Shown piece by piece: positions 1 to 5,299 of a stretch of DNA of 11,283 nucleotides. The notes under the pieces were generated by a model that worked only from the letters and a program-made list of their open reading frames with translations, was not told the origin of the DNA and did no database searches. This stretch comes from Thermoanaerobaculia bacterium (GTDB lineage: Bacteria > Acidobacteriota > Thermoanaerobaculia > Gp7-AA8): NCBI GenBank assembly GCA_017883215.1, contig JADGOA010000087.1, positions 1 to 11,283 on the forward strand. The letters are read 5' to 3'. Numbering within the stretch: position 1 is the first letter of the stretch; the number at the start of each line of letters is the position of its first letter. The translations under genes and the position numbers were made by a program.

Positions 1-3
1 TCT

Positions 4-1401
4 TCAGTGAACATGCGGCGCTTCTTCTGGTTTCTGGTTTCTGGTTTCTGGTTTCATTTCCGCGAGTGCTGCCTTGAGGCGCGACTCGGAATCGATCAGG
101 AAGTTCGCCTGGGTCACGACCTTTTCTCCCGCAGCAAGGCCGCTGCGAACTTCGTAGAACTGCTCCGACTTCGTTCCGACGGAGACTTCCCGCGGCTCGA
201 ATGTGCCGTCCGCCTTGACGAGGAAGACGACCGAGCGCGTGCCGGTCTGCAGGACGGCGGACTCCGGCACGACGACCACCACTCGCGCCGGCTGCTGAAT
301 CACCACATCGCCGAACATGTCCGGCTTGAGCGCGCCATCGGCGTTGTCGAATTCGCTGCGCACTTTCACCGTGCGGGTCACGGGATCGACGGTCGGTGCG
401 ATGAACGTGACGCGACCCGCCCACGTCCGGCCCGGGATGTACGAAAGCGTCGTGGTCGCCGGCGCGCCGAGACGGACGAACTGCAGCTCGGACTCGTAGA
501 CGTCGGCCTGAACCCAGACATGATCGAGATTCGCGATCTCGAACAGAGGCTCGCCGGGCGTGACACGCGCTCCCTCGACGGCGAGTTTGTTGAGGACATA
601 GCCGTTCGTCGGTGAGTAGATCGTCACCGATTTGCGGGCGGCGCCCGTACGCTCGAGCTGCCGGATCTCGCCCGGCGTGATGTCCCACAGCAGCAGACGC
701 TGACGCGCGGCGGCGAGGAGCGACGGCGCTTGCTTCGCGGCCCGAAGCGCGAGGAGGTACTCCTGCTGCGTGGCCAGCAAATCGGGGCTGTAGACGGAGA
801 AGAGCGGCTGCCCTTTGCGGATCTGCTGCCCGGTGACGTTCACGTACAGCTTCTCGATGTAGCCGTCGAACTTCGTCGAGATCTTGTAGAGACGGGTCTC
901 GTCGACCGCCACGCGGCCGACGGTACGCACCGAGCGTCCCAATGAGCGCATCTCGGTCATCCCGGTCTGCACGCCGATGAGTTGCTGGCGGTCGGACGTA
1001 AGCTTGACGTTCGCGTAGCCGTTGACCGTCGATGCACCTGGAGCAGCGGCGTCGGCGTACACCGGCACGAGCTGCATTCCGCAGTCTGGAGCGATGCCAG
1101 GCTTGTCCGACTTGTATGCCGGATGCATCGGGTCGACCCAATAGAGGATCTTCTTTTGTTCCGCGGAAGTCGCCGCGGCCGGTTTCCCGCTTTCCGCGTA
1201 CACCGGAACGAGGTCCATGCCGTCGGGCGCTTTTCCCGGTTTGTCGAACTTGTGAGTCGGGTTCATGGCGTCGACCCAGTAGAGAGCCTTCTTCTCACTC
1301 ACACTCGTGGAGGGCGACTTCGGGTTCGGGCGCACGATCACGACCACGACCAGCGCGATCGCGAGGAGAAGGGTCAGGATCCAGGGAAGTTTCGTTTTCA
1401 T
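4..1401 (-). CDS. CusB-like RND efflux periplasmic adaptor with two heavy-metal-binding domains
   Basis: This is a 465-residue membrane-fusion protein that would link an inner-membrane RND pump to the TolC-type channel encoded just upstream. Residues 7-23 form one hydrophobic N-terminal anchor or signal segment. Two heavy-metal-binding modules follow, at about residues 41-68 and 87-115, both opening YWVD and closing LVPVY. The second keeps M92-H93 and C107-G-M109, while the first reads MNP and APDGM and so lacks the His and Cys. Next come the barrel-sandwich/lipoyl and hairpin regions (KISTKFDGYIEKLYV, then YSPTNGYVLNKL) and the beta-barrel region (VWVQADVYESEL, PTVDPVTRTVKVR). The ATG at 1401 has a strong GAGGTGA ribosome site inside the end of the channel gene, 5 bases away, so the two are probably translationally coupled. 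The open frame extends upstream to 1893, but that part overlaps the channel gene. The tail ends in HVH and is encoded partly by a heptamer repeat. The family resemblance (CusB, copper/silver) is clear; the metal is inferred. Confidence 0.93.
   Translation of the reverse strand: MKTKLPWILTLLLAIALVVVVIVRPNPKSPSTSVSEKKALYWVDAMNPTHKFDKPGKAPDGMDLVPVYAESGKPAAATSAEQKKILYWVDPMHPAYKSDKPGIAPDCGMQLVPVYADAAAPGASTVNGYANVKLTSDRQQLIGVQTGMTEMRSLGRSVRTVGRVAVDETRLYKISTKFDGYIEKLYVNVTGQQIRKGQPLFSVYSPDLLATQQEYLLALRAAKQAPSLLAAARQRLLLWDITPGEIRQLERTGAARKSVTIYSPTNGYVLNKLAVEGARVTPGEPLFEIANLDHVWVQADVYESELQFVRLGAPATTTLSYIPGRTWAGRVTFIAPTVDPVTRTVKVRSEFDNADGALKPDMFGDVVIQQPARVVVVVPESAVLQTGTRSVVFLVKADGTFEPREVSVGTKSEQFYEVRSGLAAGEKVVTQANFLIDSESRLKAALAEMKPETRNQKPEEAPHVH
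25..55. repeat. Heptamer tandem repeat (TTCTGGT, about 4.4 copies) inside the adaptor gene
   Basis: Four perfect copies of the 7-base unit TTCTGGT plus a partial TTC fill these 31 bases. They encode the C-terminal tail of the adaptor. Seven is not a multiple of three, so gain or loss of one unit would shift the reading frame in the last 18 or so codons. The repeat is directly visible; any role in variation is an inference. Confidence 0.9.
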
Positions 1402-1406
1402 CGTGA

Positions 1407-2774
1407 TCACCTCATCGAAGTGGAGGAACCGCCGCTCGCGGCTGTGGCCGGGGCGGGTGTCTGCGCGCTCGCGGAGCCGGAGCTCATCGCGGCCGTCGCG
1501 CTCATCGCGGTCGGCTGCAGGCTCGCTTCGTCGATGGCTACGCGCCACTTCGCAGCTTCCGCGAGGCGTGACATCAGAGTGGCCCGGTCGCCGTAGAGCG
1601 TGTTGAGCGCGTCCAGAACGGAAATGAAGGGGAGCTTGGCGGACTGATAGCTCGCCAGCGCCGATTCGAGCGACAGCTCGTCGAGCGGCAGGATCGACTC
1701 GCGGTAGGTCCTGGCGATCCGCAGCGCCGCCTGGAGCTGTGCGATCCGCTCGCGCGTGCGGAGCTCGAGCTCGAGCGCCACCGCCGACTGGTCCGCTGTC
1801 CGAGCATCTGCGAGCGCTTTCGCTTCCGCGAGCTGGTTCTGCTGCCTGCGGTCGATCCAGAGCGGCACAGAAACGCCGACGCCCACCTGCCACATCGGTC
1901 CCATTGCGAACGAGCCGCGGTACATCGACCCGCCGTTCACCGTGAAATCGGGAAGGAAGTTCCGGCGGGCCAGATCGACGCGCAGGCGGCCGCTCTCGAG
2001 TGCCTGCGCGGCCGACGCAATCTCCGGGCTTCGCTGTGCGGCCGCGGCGATCAGCGTTGACGCCGAAGCAAGTGTGGCCTCCGACGGCAGCGTGGCCGGC
2101 GTATCGATTGCGCGGTCCTGCGGCGAGCCGACCAGCCGGTTGATCTCCGCGGTCCGTGCGGCGATCGTCGCCTGCTGAGTCGCCTTCAGCTCATCGAGGC
2201 GGGCCAGCTCGATCTGCGCCCGCAGGACGTCCTGCTGCACGCCGAGGCCGGCGGCGTAACGCGCGCGGGTCGTCGCCTCGATCTGCGCGGCTGCGGCGTG
2301 ACGGTCATCGATGATGCCGTCGATGGCGCGTGCGAGCAGCAGGTCGTACCAGGCGTTTCTCACGCGCGCTTCGATGGCCAGCTCGCTGCGGCCGACCGCA
2401 CCGCGCTCGATCTCCTTCGCCTCGCTTTCGGCAACGCGCCCGGCGAGAGAGAGCTTGCCCGGCCAGGGAATCGTCTGGCTGACCATGAGTCCGAGAAACG
2501 ATCCCTCAGCTTTCCCGAGAGAGAGCGAGCGGCCGTCGTTCTGGTACGTGGTGGAGATGAACGGGTCGGGGAGTGTCGCTGCCGGTACGATGCGGTGCCG
2601 CGCTGCGATGGAGATGGATCGCGCCGCTGAGATCTCCGGCGCGTTTGCAAGCGCCTCGGCAACGAGCGCGTCGAGCGCGGGATCGGACAGCGAGGCGCGG
2701 CTCGCAGATGTTTGTGCGGGAGCCGTCGCTGCGAGGAGCAGCGCGACAGCCGCGATGATTGAACGGAACTTCAC
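1407..2774 (-). CDS. TolC/CusC-family outer-membrane efflux channel
   Basis: This 455-residue protein belongs to the outer-membrane efflux family, whose trimers form the exit duct of tripartite pumps. It opens with a signal peptide of about 21 residues (VKFRSIIAAVALLLAATAPAQ-like, with the usual charged and hydrophobic stretches). Two repeated helical halves follow, each starting with an ALANAPEI / AAQRSPEI type segment. The family-typical motifs SQTIPWPGK, RVRNAWYDLLLA and VSVPLWIDRRQQ are present. The last 35 or so residues are a low-complexity Ala/Ser/Thr/Pro tail containing several Met, which is unusual but could be a disordered periplasmic extension. The start chosen is GTG at 2774, because AGGAG lies 8 bases upstream; an in-frame ATG at 2807 would place that ribosome site inside the gene. 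It stops 5 bases before the adaptor gene, which indicates one operon. PWPGK-type members are often linked to metal RND pumps, so a metal role is inferred from family and neighbours. Confidence 0.92.
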   Translation of the reverse strand: MKFRSIIAAVALLLAATAPAQTSASRASLSDPALDALVAEALANAPEISAARSISIAARHRIVPAATLPDPFISTTYQNDGRSLSLGKAEGSFLGLMVSQTIPWPGKLSLAGRVAESEAKEIERGAVGRSELAIEARVRNAWYDLLLARAIDGIIDDRHAAAAQIEATTRARYAAGLGVQQDVLRAQIELARLDELKATQQATIAARTAEINRLVGSPQDRAIDTPATLPSEATLASASTLIAAAAQRSPEIASAAQALESGRLRVDLARRNFLPDFTVNGGSMYRGSFAMGPMWQVGVGVSVPLWIDRRQQNQLAEAKALADARTADQSAVALELELRTRERIAQLQAALRIARTYRESILPLDELSLESALASYQSAKLPFISVLDALNTLYGDRATLMSRLAEAAKWRVAIDEASLQPTAMSATAAMSSGSASAQTPAPATAASGGSSTSMR

Positions 2775-2782
2775 GATGCAGT

Positions 2783-2787
2783 CTCCT
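2783..2787 (-). promoter_or_regulatory. Ribosome binding site that decides the GTG start of the channel gene
   Basis: On the minus strand this reads AGGAG, 8 bases before GTG at 2774. It rules out the longer in-frame ATG start at 2807 and fits the signal peptide beginning at the GTG. Confidence 0.75.
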
Positions 2788-2788
2788 G

Positions 2789-2820
2789 GCGTGTACACGC
2801 GGGACACCCCGGCCGGGGTG
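2789..2820. promoter_or_regulatory. Two adjacent perfect palindromes just upstream of the channel gene
   Basis: GCGTGTACACGC (2789-2800) is a perfect 12-base palindrome and CACCCCGGCCGGGGTG (2805-2820) a perfect 16-base palindrome. They are four bases apart and lie in the 75-base gap between the Cys-rich gene and the channel gene. The first abuts the channel ribosome site. There is no T-tract after either one, so an operator or an RNA structure tuning translation is more likely than a classical terminator. The function is unknown. Confidence 0.5.
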
Positions 2821-2849
2821 CGGCGGACAGAGCGGGCGAGACTGCGGGA

Positions 2850-3212
2850 TCAGATGAGGAAAACGGAGTTCAGGACGTGCAGAGGTGCGTCAGAGGGATG
2901 CGCCGGGATCGAGCACTGGGTTTGCGGCGGGGCAATCTGAGGCCGAGCGCTGATGACCGCAACGACTGTCGCCACGGCGTGAGTGCTCGTGCTGACGGTC
3001 GTCTGAACCGTGTGCGGCAGCGGCGCGGGAGCCGTGTTGCGCGTCATCCCGCACTGCGTCTGACATTGCTCTGCGGCGGTCGCACCGACGCGCACCGACT
3101 TCGTTGTTTTGCAGCAGGGCATCGAACAACCGCGTTGAGCGAGGAGTGAGGGTGCCGCGAGGAGCGTGAACGCGAACGCCACCAGCAGAGCGCCGGAGAG
3201 GAGCCGGAGCAT
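2850..3212 (-). CDS. Small exported Cys-rich protein, first gene of the efflux operon
   Basis: I do not recognise a named family. From ATG 3212 the product is 120 residues: a strong signal peptide (MLRLLSGALLVAFAFTLLAA, cleavage likely near residues 25-27), then a short mature part with six Cys. These sit at 29, 33, 34, 50, 54 and 100, in the arrangements CSMPCC and CQTQCGM. The rest is rich in Thr, Ala, Pro and Val and ends in a hydrophobic LNSVFLI. The Cys/Met clusters and the position before a CusC/CusB-like pair suggest metal binding or a metal-responsive lid in the periplasm, but this is inference. The start is uncertain. ATG 3212 has a GGGAAAGG element about 10 bases upstream, whereas ATG 3251 (133 residues, n-region MNSKAQLGKGFRP) and ATG 3266 have no visible ribosome site. 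CxxxCC is not a good lipobox, so a soluble protein is favoured over a lipoprotein. Confidence 0.7.
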   Translation of the reverse strand: MLRLLSGALLVAFAFTLLAAPSLLAQRGCSMPCCKTTKSVRVGATAAEQCQTQCGMTRNTAPAPLPHTVQTTVSTSTHAVATVVAVISARPQIAPPQTQCSIPAHPSDAPLHVLNSVFLI

Positions 3213-3312
3213 CGGCCGGAAGCCTTTCCCGAGCTGGGCTTTAGAGTTCATGGCAACGTGAAGCATCGCAGGAGCTTTCGGAATTCCAGGGAAACATAAC
3301 GTCCCAACGGCG

Positions 3313-3330
3313 AGTGGGCAGTGGGCAGTG
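3313..3330. repeat. Heptamer short repeat (AGTGGGC, about 2.6 copies)
   Basis: Two full units of AGTGGGC plus AGTG are followed by CGCG. It is short, but it is the second 7-base-period repeat in the window and resembles the short tandem repeats scattered in some soil-bacterial genomes. Confidence 0.5.
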
Positions 3331-3426
3331 CGCGTCCTACCCGCGAGTGTCGGACAACGCCTGCTGGCTCCTGAGGAATGGTGCCGGGGGGAATCGCCAC
3401 GCAACGTAGTCCGCGGCACCTAGTCC

Positions 3427-3442
3427 TGTGATTTAGAGCACA
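3427..3442. promoter_or_regulatory. CRP-type box 1 (9 of 10 consensus bases)
   Basis: TGTGA-TTTAGA-GCACA differs from the CRP consensus TGTGA-N6-TCACA at one base. It lies 215 bases upstream of the Cys-rich gene and 258 bases before the regulator start, so it could serve either direction. No convincing -10 element was found at a matching distance on the minus strand. Confidence 0.45.
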
Positions 3443-3517
3443 ATGCTCGGCGGATTCGTTCATTTTCACTGCGACGGGATGAGGCGGCATTCGGCTCTCG
3501 GTCTGCGGGGTCAAACG

Positions 3518-3532
3518 CCTTACTCTGTAAGG
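3518..3532. promoter_or_regulatory. Inverted repeat CCTTAC-TCT-GTAAGG, operator candidate
   Basis: Perfect 6-base arms surround a 3-base centre. Size and shape resemble MerR-family operators (CueR, ZntR type), which often control metal-efflux operons. No MerR-type gene is in the window, so the match is only suggestive. The right arm runs into an AGGTGAA direct repeat with 11-base spacing (3530-3547). Confidence 0.35.
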
Positions 3533-3574
3533 TGAATGGGAGGTGAACAGAGGGGCGTGACCGAGGTCTCATCG

Positions 3575-3590
3575 TGTGATAACAATCACT
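3575..3590. promoter_or_regulatory. CRP-type box 2 upstream of the regulator (9 of 10 bases)
   Basis: TGTGA-TAACAA-TCACT differs from TGTGA-N6-TCACA only at the last base, and also shows the inner TGTGAT-N4-ATCAC symmetry. Its centre is about 50 bases upstream of the -10-like TCTAAA at 3633. That would place it near -62 from a start at about 3645, the position known for class I CRP activation. It is probably an autoregulatory site. Confidence 0.55.
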
Positions 3591-3632
3591 TCTACACGTG
3601 ACCTGCATCCATGTCGTTTTGCGAGGACTACC

Positions 3633-3638
3633 TCTAAA
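3633..3638 (+). promoter_or_regulatory. Possible -10 element for the Crp/Fnr gene
   Basis: TCTAAA matches TATAAT at four positions, and no good -35 precedes it, as is common in activator-dependent promoters. The same TCTAA core occurs at the same distance from the CRP-type box upstream of nifJ, which is the main reason to list it. Confidence 0.3.
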
Positions 3639-3658
3639 TTCTGTGATGTGACAGGGGA

Positions 3659-3682
3659 TCGGTGCATCAGTCGGTGCATCAG
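3659..3682. repeat. Perfect 12-base tandem duplication in the leader of the Crp/Fnr gene
   Basis: TCGGTGCATCAG occurs twice head-to-tail, ending 17 bases before the ATG and just upstream of the GGAGG ribosome site. It could be a recent duplication or a repeated binding site or RNA element. Confidence 0.7.
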
Positions 3683-3699
3683 ATTGAAACGGAGGTCGT

Positions 3700-4419
3700 A
3701 TGCCGTCGCCATATAACCTGGAAGTCGAATACAACTGCGCAGAGTGCCGGGTCCGCGCAGAGCGGATTTTCTGCAACATGAGCGCGCCAGCGGTCCAGGC
3801 GCTGGACACGGTGAAATTCACCGGGTTGTATCCAAAGGGATCCCTTCTGTTCGTCGAGGGCGAAGAGCCGCGCGGAGTGTTCATTCTCTGCAGCGGACGC
3901 GCGAAGCTGACGACCTCATCGACGGAAGGAAAAACGCTGATCGTCAAGATCGCCGAGCCCGGCGAAGTTCTTGGCGCCAGCGCAACCATTCTCGGCAAGC
4001 CTTACGAGGTATCTGCCGAGACAATCGAGCCCTCGCAGTTGAACTTCATCAAGCGCGAGGATTTCCTGAAGTTCCTCAACTCGCACGCCGAAGCCTGCAT
4101 GCACACAGCCCAGCAACTGAGCGAGAAATATCACGCCGCGCAGCGTGAGATCCGCTCTCTGGGGCTGTCGCAGACGACGAGCGAGAAGCTGGCGCGCCTG
4201 CTGCTCGACTGGTGTGACCGCACCGGCGAAGAGACGGCGCGGGGAACTCGCATCAAAGTGCTGCTCACGCACGAGGAGATCGCGCAGATGATCGGCACTA
4301 CCCGTGAGACCGTCACGCGCCTTCTGAGCGACTTCAAGCGCAAGAAGATCGTCGACGTCAAAGGCTCGAGCCTGTTCGTGACGAACAAGCCGCTGCTCGA
4401 GCACATGGTCAGCGTCTGA
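3700..4419 (+). CDS. Crp/Fnr-family transcriptional regulator with N-terminal Cys cluster
   Basis: This 239-residue protein has the full architecture of a dimeric Crp/Fnr regulator. Residues about 34-125 form the effector beta-roll (GVFILCSGRAKLTTSS, then GEVLGASATILGKPYEVSAE), residues about 126-155 the dimerisation helix, and residues about 185-235 the winged helix-turn-helix (LTHEEIAQMIGTTRETVTRL). The recognition helix carries R202-E203-T204-V205-x-R207, the pattern by which E. coli CRP reads TGTGA. The cAMP-pocket R-S/T-A motif is not visible, so cAMP is doubtful. Cys13, Cys16 and Cys25 form C-x2-C-x8-C at the N-terminus, near but not equal to FNR spacing (C-x2-C-x5-C); Cys64, 133 and 172 are also present. 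An Fe-S or thiol redox sensor is plausible but unproven. A GGAGG site precedes the ATG. Two CRP-type boxes lie upstream, suggesting autoregulation, and one lies before nifJ. Confidence 0.92.
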   Translation: MPSPYNLEVEYNCAECRVRAERIFCNMSAPAVQALDTVKFTGLYPKGSLLFVEGEEPRGVFILCSGRAKLTTSSTEGKTLIVKIAEPGEVLGASATILGKPYEVSAETIEPSQLNFIKREDFLKFLNSHAEACMHTAQQLSEKYHAAQREIRSLGLSQTTSEKLARLLLDWCDRTGEETARGTRIKVLLTHEEIAQMIGTTRETVTRLLSDFKRKKIVDVKGSSLFVTNKPLLEHMVSV

Positions 4420-4428
4420 ACCCACCGC

Positions 4429-4530
4429 CCCGCCAGTTGCTGAGTTGCTGAGTTACTCAGTTGCTCAGTTACTGGTGGGCGGGCCCTCGACCCCCGAACT
4501 GAGTAACTCAGCAACTCAGCAACTGGCGGG
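4429..4530. repeat. Large inverted repeat, 34-base perfect arms, built from octamer units
   Basis: The left arm is 4429-4462, the right arm 4497-4530, and they are exact reverse complements around a 34-base loop. The arms consist of 8-base units (GTTGCTGA, GTTACTCA on one side; AACTCAGC, AACTGAGT on the other) plus a CCCGCCA flank. The element begins 9 bases after the stop of the Crp/Fnr gene and could act as its terminator or protect its mRNA end, though no T-tract follows. Confidence 0.85.
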
Positions 4531-4594
4531 ACGGGTGGAGCGACGCGCTCCTGCTCTTGCTGTTTAGGCTTGTGGACGGCCGCCGAACGACTCG

Positions 4595-4642
4595 GCAACT
4601 GAGCAACTGAGCAACTGAGCAACTCAGCAACTCAGCAACTGG
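4595..4642. repeat. Octamer tandem repeat (GCAACTGA/GCAACTCA, six units)
   Basis: Six consecutive 8-base units read GCAACTGA three times, GCAACTCA twice and GCAACTGG once. The following bases (to about 4659) match the flank of the upstream copy at 4521-4543, so this is a direct repeat of the right arm of the inverted repeat. Confidence 0.88.
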
Positions 4643-4662
4643 CTGGGCGGTGGAGCGACCAT

Positions 4663-4674
4663 CGTCACGTGACG
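4663..4674. promoter_or_regulatory. 12-base palindrome upstream of the effector-domain gene
   Basis: CGTCACGTGACG is perfectly symmetric and lies about 80 bases before the GTG start at 4753. It may be an operator; ACACGTGAC near 3594 is a partial relative. The binding protein is unknown. Confidence 0.3.
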
Positions 4675-4741
4675 TCGTACGCCAGATCACAGTGCGGGCT
4701 TTCCCCCGCATTTACCGTCGCTTTTGTACCAATAAGGAAAC

Positions 4742-4748
4742 GAGGAGG
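4742..4748 (+). promoter_or_regulatory. Ribosome binding site that decides the GTG start at 4753
   Basis: GAGGAGG lies 4 bases before GTG 4753. The open frame also runs up to a GTG at 4669, but that codon sits within a palindrome and has no ribosome site. Confidence 0.7.
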
Positions 4749-4752
4749 CCAC

Positions 4753-5187
4753 GTGACGACGACGCAACTCGAAGTCGAACCTGGAAGCTGCACTAGCTCG
4801 GTTCTTCAGACCCTCGCGCCATACGAGACCGTCGAAGGCTGGCCTGCCGGGAAACTGCTGTTCCGCGAGAGCGAAAGCCCGCGCGGCGTTTATGTTCTGC
4901 TCTCCGGCGAGGTCGATCTTCTCTTCTCTTCGCGCAGCGGACAAGCCAAACCGCTGCGGATCGCCGAAGCCGGCCAGATCCTCGGTCTCAGCTGTGTCGT
5001 ATCCGGACGCCAGCATGACTGCTCAGCAACTGCTCGATCGTCCGTCGTGACGGGATTCATCGCCAAAGACAAGTTCCTTTCTCTCCTCGACGAGAACCCC
5101 GCTCTCTGGTTCAGCATCCTGCAGATGCTGAGCACGGACATCAACTCCTGCTACGACTGCATGCGAACGCTCACCGCCACGCGGTGA
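4753..5187 (+). CDS. Stand-alone Crp/Fnr-type effector domain protein without DNA-binding domain
   Basis: The product is 144 residues from GTG 4753. Residues about 22-125 form a cyclic-nucleotide-binding-like beta-roll similar to that of the preceding regulator: YETVEGWPAGKLLFRESESP, then RGVYVLLSGEVDLLFSS, then AEAGQILGLSCVVSG. It stops after the start of what would be the dimer helix (LSTDINSCYDCMRTLTATR), with no helix-turn-helix. I looked in frame after the stop and found no lost DNA-binding remnant, so it seems a genuine short protein rather than a fresh truncation. The usual cNMP-contact Glu and Arg are missing (AGQ in place of GE). Five Cys (13, 81, 90, 133, 136) include a C-terminal CYDC pair, which may sense redox state or metal. 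It lies between the regulator and nifJ in the same direction. It could be a partner or antagonist of the regulator, but that is inference. Confidence 0.82.
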   Translation: MTTTQLEVEPGSCTSSVLQTLAPYETVEGWPAGKLLFRESESPRGVYVLLSGEVDLLFSSRSGQAKPLRIAEAGQILGLSCVVSGRQHDCSATARSSVVTGFIAKDKFLSLLDENPALWFSILQMLSTDINSCYDCMRTLTATR

Positions 5188-5244
5188 GCGCCCCTCCCCC
5201 GGCGCGTAGCGGCGTCCCCATCGCCTGCCAGCGAACGCTGCGCC

Positions 5245-5272
5245 GCCGGAAACTGCGTCCGTCATTTCCGGC
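5245..5272. terminator. Hairpin after the effector-domain gene, possible terminator
   Basis: GCCGGAAA (5245-5252) and TTTCCGGC (5265-5272) form an 8-bp stem with a 12-base loop, 57 bases after the stop. No clear T-run follows, so terminator function is uncertain. Confidence 0.3.
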
Positions 5273-5299
5273 CGGCGCGCCCGCTGCTCTTTGGCGCCG

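Larger units (their letters stand above)
3213..3699. other. Divergent intergenic control region (487 bases)
   Basis: This gene-free stretch separates the minus-strand efflux operon from the plus-strand Crp/Fnr gene. It holds a short heptamer repeat (3313-3330), two CRP-type boxes (3427-3442 and 3575-3590), an inverted repeat CCTTAC-TCT-GTAAGG (3518-3532), an AGGTGAA direct repeat (3530-3536 and 3541-3547), a -10-like TCTAAA (3633-3638) and a 12-base tandem duplication (3659-3682). An open frame on the minus strand (3420-3998) crosses it, but it is antisense to the regulator and looks spurious. Promoters for both directions must lie here. Confidence 0.75.
4420..4752. other. Repeat-rich intergenic region between the two Crp-like genes
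   Basis: No credible gene lies here; frames that cross it encode monotonous Leu/Ser/Cys/Gln strings from the repeats. It contains three copies of an octamer-repeat cassette (about 4428-4475 in one orientation, 4497-4543 and 4595-4659 in the other). Each ends in a shared flank of the type CTGGCGGG..CGGTGG; the last two also share AGCGAC. Beyond these are a CGTCACGTGACG palindrome (4663-4674) and the ribosome site of the next gene (4742-4748). Confidence 0.75.

Noticed and set aside
1402..1893. N-terminal extension of the adaptor frame
   Set aside because: It is antisense-free but overlaps the channel gene in another frame of the same strand; the ATG at 1401 has a strong ribosome site and begins the membrane segment.
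2311..2940. Plus-strand open frame opposite the channel gene
   Set aside because: It is antisense to a gene with clear family motifs and a signal peptide, and has no recognisable domain.
3420..3998. Minus-strand open frame across the intergenic region into the Crp/Fnr gene
   Set aside because: It overlaps the regulator antisense, shows no domain or ribosome site, and its intergenic part is full of regulatory-looking repeats.
4131..4622. Minus-strand frame with repeated Leu-Ser-Cys-Ala-Gln strings
   Set aside because: The strings are translations of the octamer repeats and the remainder is antisense to the regulator.
4429..4642. CRISPR array
   Set aside because: Units are 8 bases with no spacers of regular size; this is a simple tandem and inverted repeat.
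5188..5299. Lost helix-turn-helix remnant after the effector-domain gene
   Set aside because: Reading on in frame after the stop gave no HTH-like sequence, so decay of a full regulator is not supported.
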